A stretch of 6,943 nucleotides of DNA. It comes from Omnitrophica WOR_2 bacterium RIFCSPLOWO2_12_FULL_46_30 (lineage in GTDB: Bacteria; Omnitrophota; Gorgyraeia; Gygaellales; UBA12090). The stretch covers positions 1 through 6,943 of the forward strand of contig MHHA01000029.1 in assembly GCA_001805845.1 (NCBI GenBank). Direction: 5' to 3'. The translations under genes and the position numbers were made by a program. Numbering within the stretch: the first letter of the stretch is position 1; each line of letters opens with the position of its first letter. This document shows positions 5,629 to 6,943 of the stretch, in pieces. A model generated the notes under the pieces. The model was not told the origin of the DNA, did no database searches, and saw nothing but the letters and a program-made list of their open reading frames with translations.

Positions 5629-5664
5629 GATCCTTGACATTGGCTATAGCCAATGTCAAGGATC
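5629..5664. repeat. Perfect 36-base palindrome with no loop
   Basis: The arm GATCCTTGACATTGGCTA (5629-5646) is followed directly by its exact reverse complement (5647-5664). On the plus strand a T-run (5667-5673) follows, giving terminator form in that direction, but no plus-strand gene precedes it. On the minus strand, along which all genes run, an A-run precedes it and no T-run follows. It therefore should not stop transcription between the first kinase (stop at 5681) and its receiver. It could be an mRNA stabilising hairpin, a binding site for a dimeric regulator, or a dispersed palindromic repeat. Confidence 0.85.
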
Positions 5665-5680
5665 TCTTTTTTTAACTGCC

Positions 5681-6943
5681 CTAATCCGCTATCGGCAGCC
5701 TGACGATAACTGTTGTTCCTTCGCCAAGCTTACTTTCTATTTCAACAGTCCCGTTATGGCCTTCAATAATTCCCCTGGTAACTGATAGCCCAAGCCCGGT
5801 GCCTCCCTGCTTTTGTTTAGTGCTGAAAAAGGGGTCAAAGACTTTATGCAGATTTTCTTCAGTGATGCCGCATCCGCTATCGGTAAATCTAATTTCTAGA
5901 TTACTGCTCTCGGCTTGTGTTTTTGGCTTTTCTACCGCGATAGTTATGGTTCCTCCCCGGGGCATAGCTTCAACCGCATTAAGAATTATATTTATAAAGG
6001 CCTGCTTCATCTGGCTGTTATCAACTTTTACAAAAGGCAGGTCAGCGCTAACGCGCCTGAGTATCTTTATATTCTTAAGCTTAATTTGATGTTCCACCAG
6101 CGGCAGCGTATCCTCAATAACCGCGGCAATATTCTGCGCTTCTAAAGCCGGTGGATTCTGACGGGAAAAACTCAGCAGGTCCCTGACAATGTTAGCCGCC
6201 CGCATACCCGCCTTTTCAATTCTTTCTACGGCATCAATGGCGATCGCATCGCCTTCCGGCATTGATGCTCTCAAGAACGCCAGACCCTGGATAATGATTG
6301 CCAGGGGATTTTTTATTTCATGGGCAACCCCTGCTGAAAGCGTTCCTAAGGAAGCGAGCCGATCGCACTGGAGCAATTGGCTGTGCAGCTTTTTTAAATC
6401 CTGAACCATCTGATTGAAATCTTTGACCAGAATGCCGAGCTCATCATTGGAAGCATAATTTATCTCTGCCTCAAAATCACCCTGCGCAACCTTGCCGGCA
6501 GCCTGGGTAATTTTTAAAATTGGCTCAGTTATTTTACCAGAAATAAGAAAAGAGAGCAAGATTACAATAGTAATGCAGATAAAAGCAATGCTTACAATTA
6601 TCAGGGCTAAAAATCTAAGCGGGGCAAAGGCGAGAAGCGTATCCTTCTCGGCAATAATCAGCCAGCCCTTTTCCTTGTTGATCACCGAGGCGCCTAAGAC
6701 GCTGTTACCTAATGAGTCCCGGTAGATGCCCAAGGTTTCCTTGCCCTGGGACTGGGCCCTGGTAATCGGCTCGGTCTTGACCTGCTCCTTGAGGATAATC
6801 TCATACTTGTCCTTTTTGTCCTTGATAAAGTTAGGGAGGGTTAAGAGCAGGCCGTCCTTGTTGACGATATAGGCCTTGCCGCTTCTTCCGATGGCAGAGC
6901 CTTCTTCAGTGAGCAGGGAGTTAAGCATATCCCCCTTGTAGCG
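5681..6943 (-). CDS. Sensor histidine kinase with dCACHE and HAMP domains, N-terminus outside the window
   Basis: The reading frame is open to the window edge, giving 420 visible residues (numbered from the first in-frame codon). Residues 1-100 are the C-terminal part of an extracytoplasmic dCACHE sensor (GRSGKAYIVNKDGLLLT and later LGASVINKEKGWLIIAEKD). A membrane helix (about 107-135) is followed by HAMP (about 135-190). The kinase core has H208 in AHEIKNPL, N322 in NIILNAVEA, G1 DSGCG (355-359), F-box FDPFFSTK and G2 GGTGLGLS. The HEIKNP box and short core resemble NtrB-like (HPK4) kinases. The ligand is unknown; dCACHE domains often bind small metabolites. An ATG at 6928 lies inside the sensor domain and is not taken as the start, since the first membrane helix must lie upstream. 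The first receiver gene, 92 bases downstream, is its probable target. Confidence 0.94.
   Translation of the reverse strand, partial: RYKGDMLNSLLTEEGSAIGRSGKAYIVNKDGLLLTLPNFIKDKKDKYEIILKEQVKTEPITRAQSQGKETLGIYRDSLGNSVLGASVINKEKGWLIIAEKDTLLAFAPLRFLALIIVSIAFICITIVILLSFLISGKITEPILKITQAAGKVAQGDFEAEINYASNDELGILVKDFNQMVQDLKKLHSQLLQCDRLASLGTLSAGVAHEIKNPLAIIIQGLAFLRASMPEGDAIAIDAVERIEKAGMRAANIVRDLLSFSRQNPPALEAQNIAAVIEDTLPLVEHQIKLKNIKILRRVSADLPFVKVDNSQMKQAFINIILNAVEAMPRGGTITIAVEKPKTQAESSNLEIRFTDSGCGITEENLHKVFDPFFSTKQKQGGTGLGLSVTRGIIEGHNGTVEIESKLGEGTTVIVRLPIAD

Noticed and set aside
5629..5664. TTGACA inside the 36-base palindrome as a -35 box
   Set aside because: No acceptable -10 box lies 16-18 bases away on the minus strand. 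The hexamer is better explained as part of the palindrome arm.
5629..5673. 36-base palindrome plus T-run as a plus-strand terminator
   Set aside because: The form is right, but no plus-strand gene ends here and all genes run the other way.

Overview
This window is a compact bacterial locus read entirely from the minus strand. From right to left it holds seven protein genes, then a gene-poor stretch rich in inverted repeats, then the 5' part of a tRNA-Thr gene. The organism is a bacterium with moderate base composition, A/T-rich spacers, tight or overlapping gene junctions and few strong Shine-Dalgarno sites. An anaerobe from a poorly cultured phylum is a reasonable guess, because the EtfA carries a fused two-cluster ferredoxin domain. 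I lean weakly towards Omnitrophota or a relative, but nothing in the window proves this.

Layout in transcription order (high to low coordinates): a membrane histidine kinase with a dCACHE sensor (cut by the window edge, ends 5681); a 92-base spacer with two adjacent near-perfect palindromes; a stand-alone receiver (5208-5588); EtfB (4429-5211); ferredoxin-fused EtfA (3216-4418); UDP-glucuronate decarboxylase / UDP-xylose synthase (2278-3216); a second, PAS-containing histidine kinase (812-2269); and a second stand-alone receiver (417-809). The junctions are -4, +10, -1, +8 and +2 bases from the first receiver to the last. These six genes therefore look like one translationally coupled operon, with the first kinase perhaps feeding into it.

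The EtfAB pair resembles flavin-based electron-bifurcating or confurcating Etfs whose EtfA carries two [4Fe-4S] clusters. No acyl-CoA dehydrogenase, lactate dehydrogenase or other usual flavoprotein partner lies in the window. Two kinases and two output-less receivers flank the redox and nucleotide-sugar genes. This points to a phosphorelay or protein-protein signalling unit rather than classical transcription regulators, but the functional link is inferred from gene order only.

The 364 bases between the last receiver and the tRNA carry no convincing protein gene. They hold a 14-bp-arm hairpin just after the operon, a near-ideal sigma70-type promoter on the minus strand (TTGACA, 16 bp, TATAAT, with A-tracts upstream) and a 123-base nested inverted-repeat structure (85-207). 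That structure has two internal hairpins, one of which ends in a T-run on the minus strand. The promoter could drive a structured small RNA of about 165 nt, a regulated leader of the tRNA-Thr gene, or both. This is the least explained part of the window.
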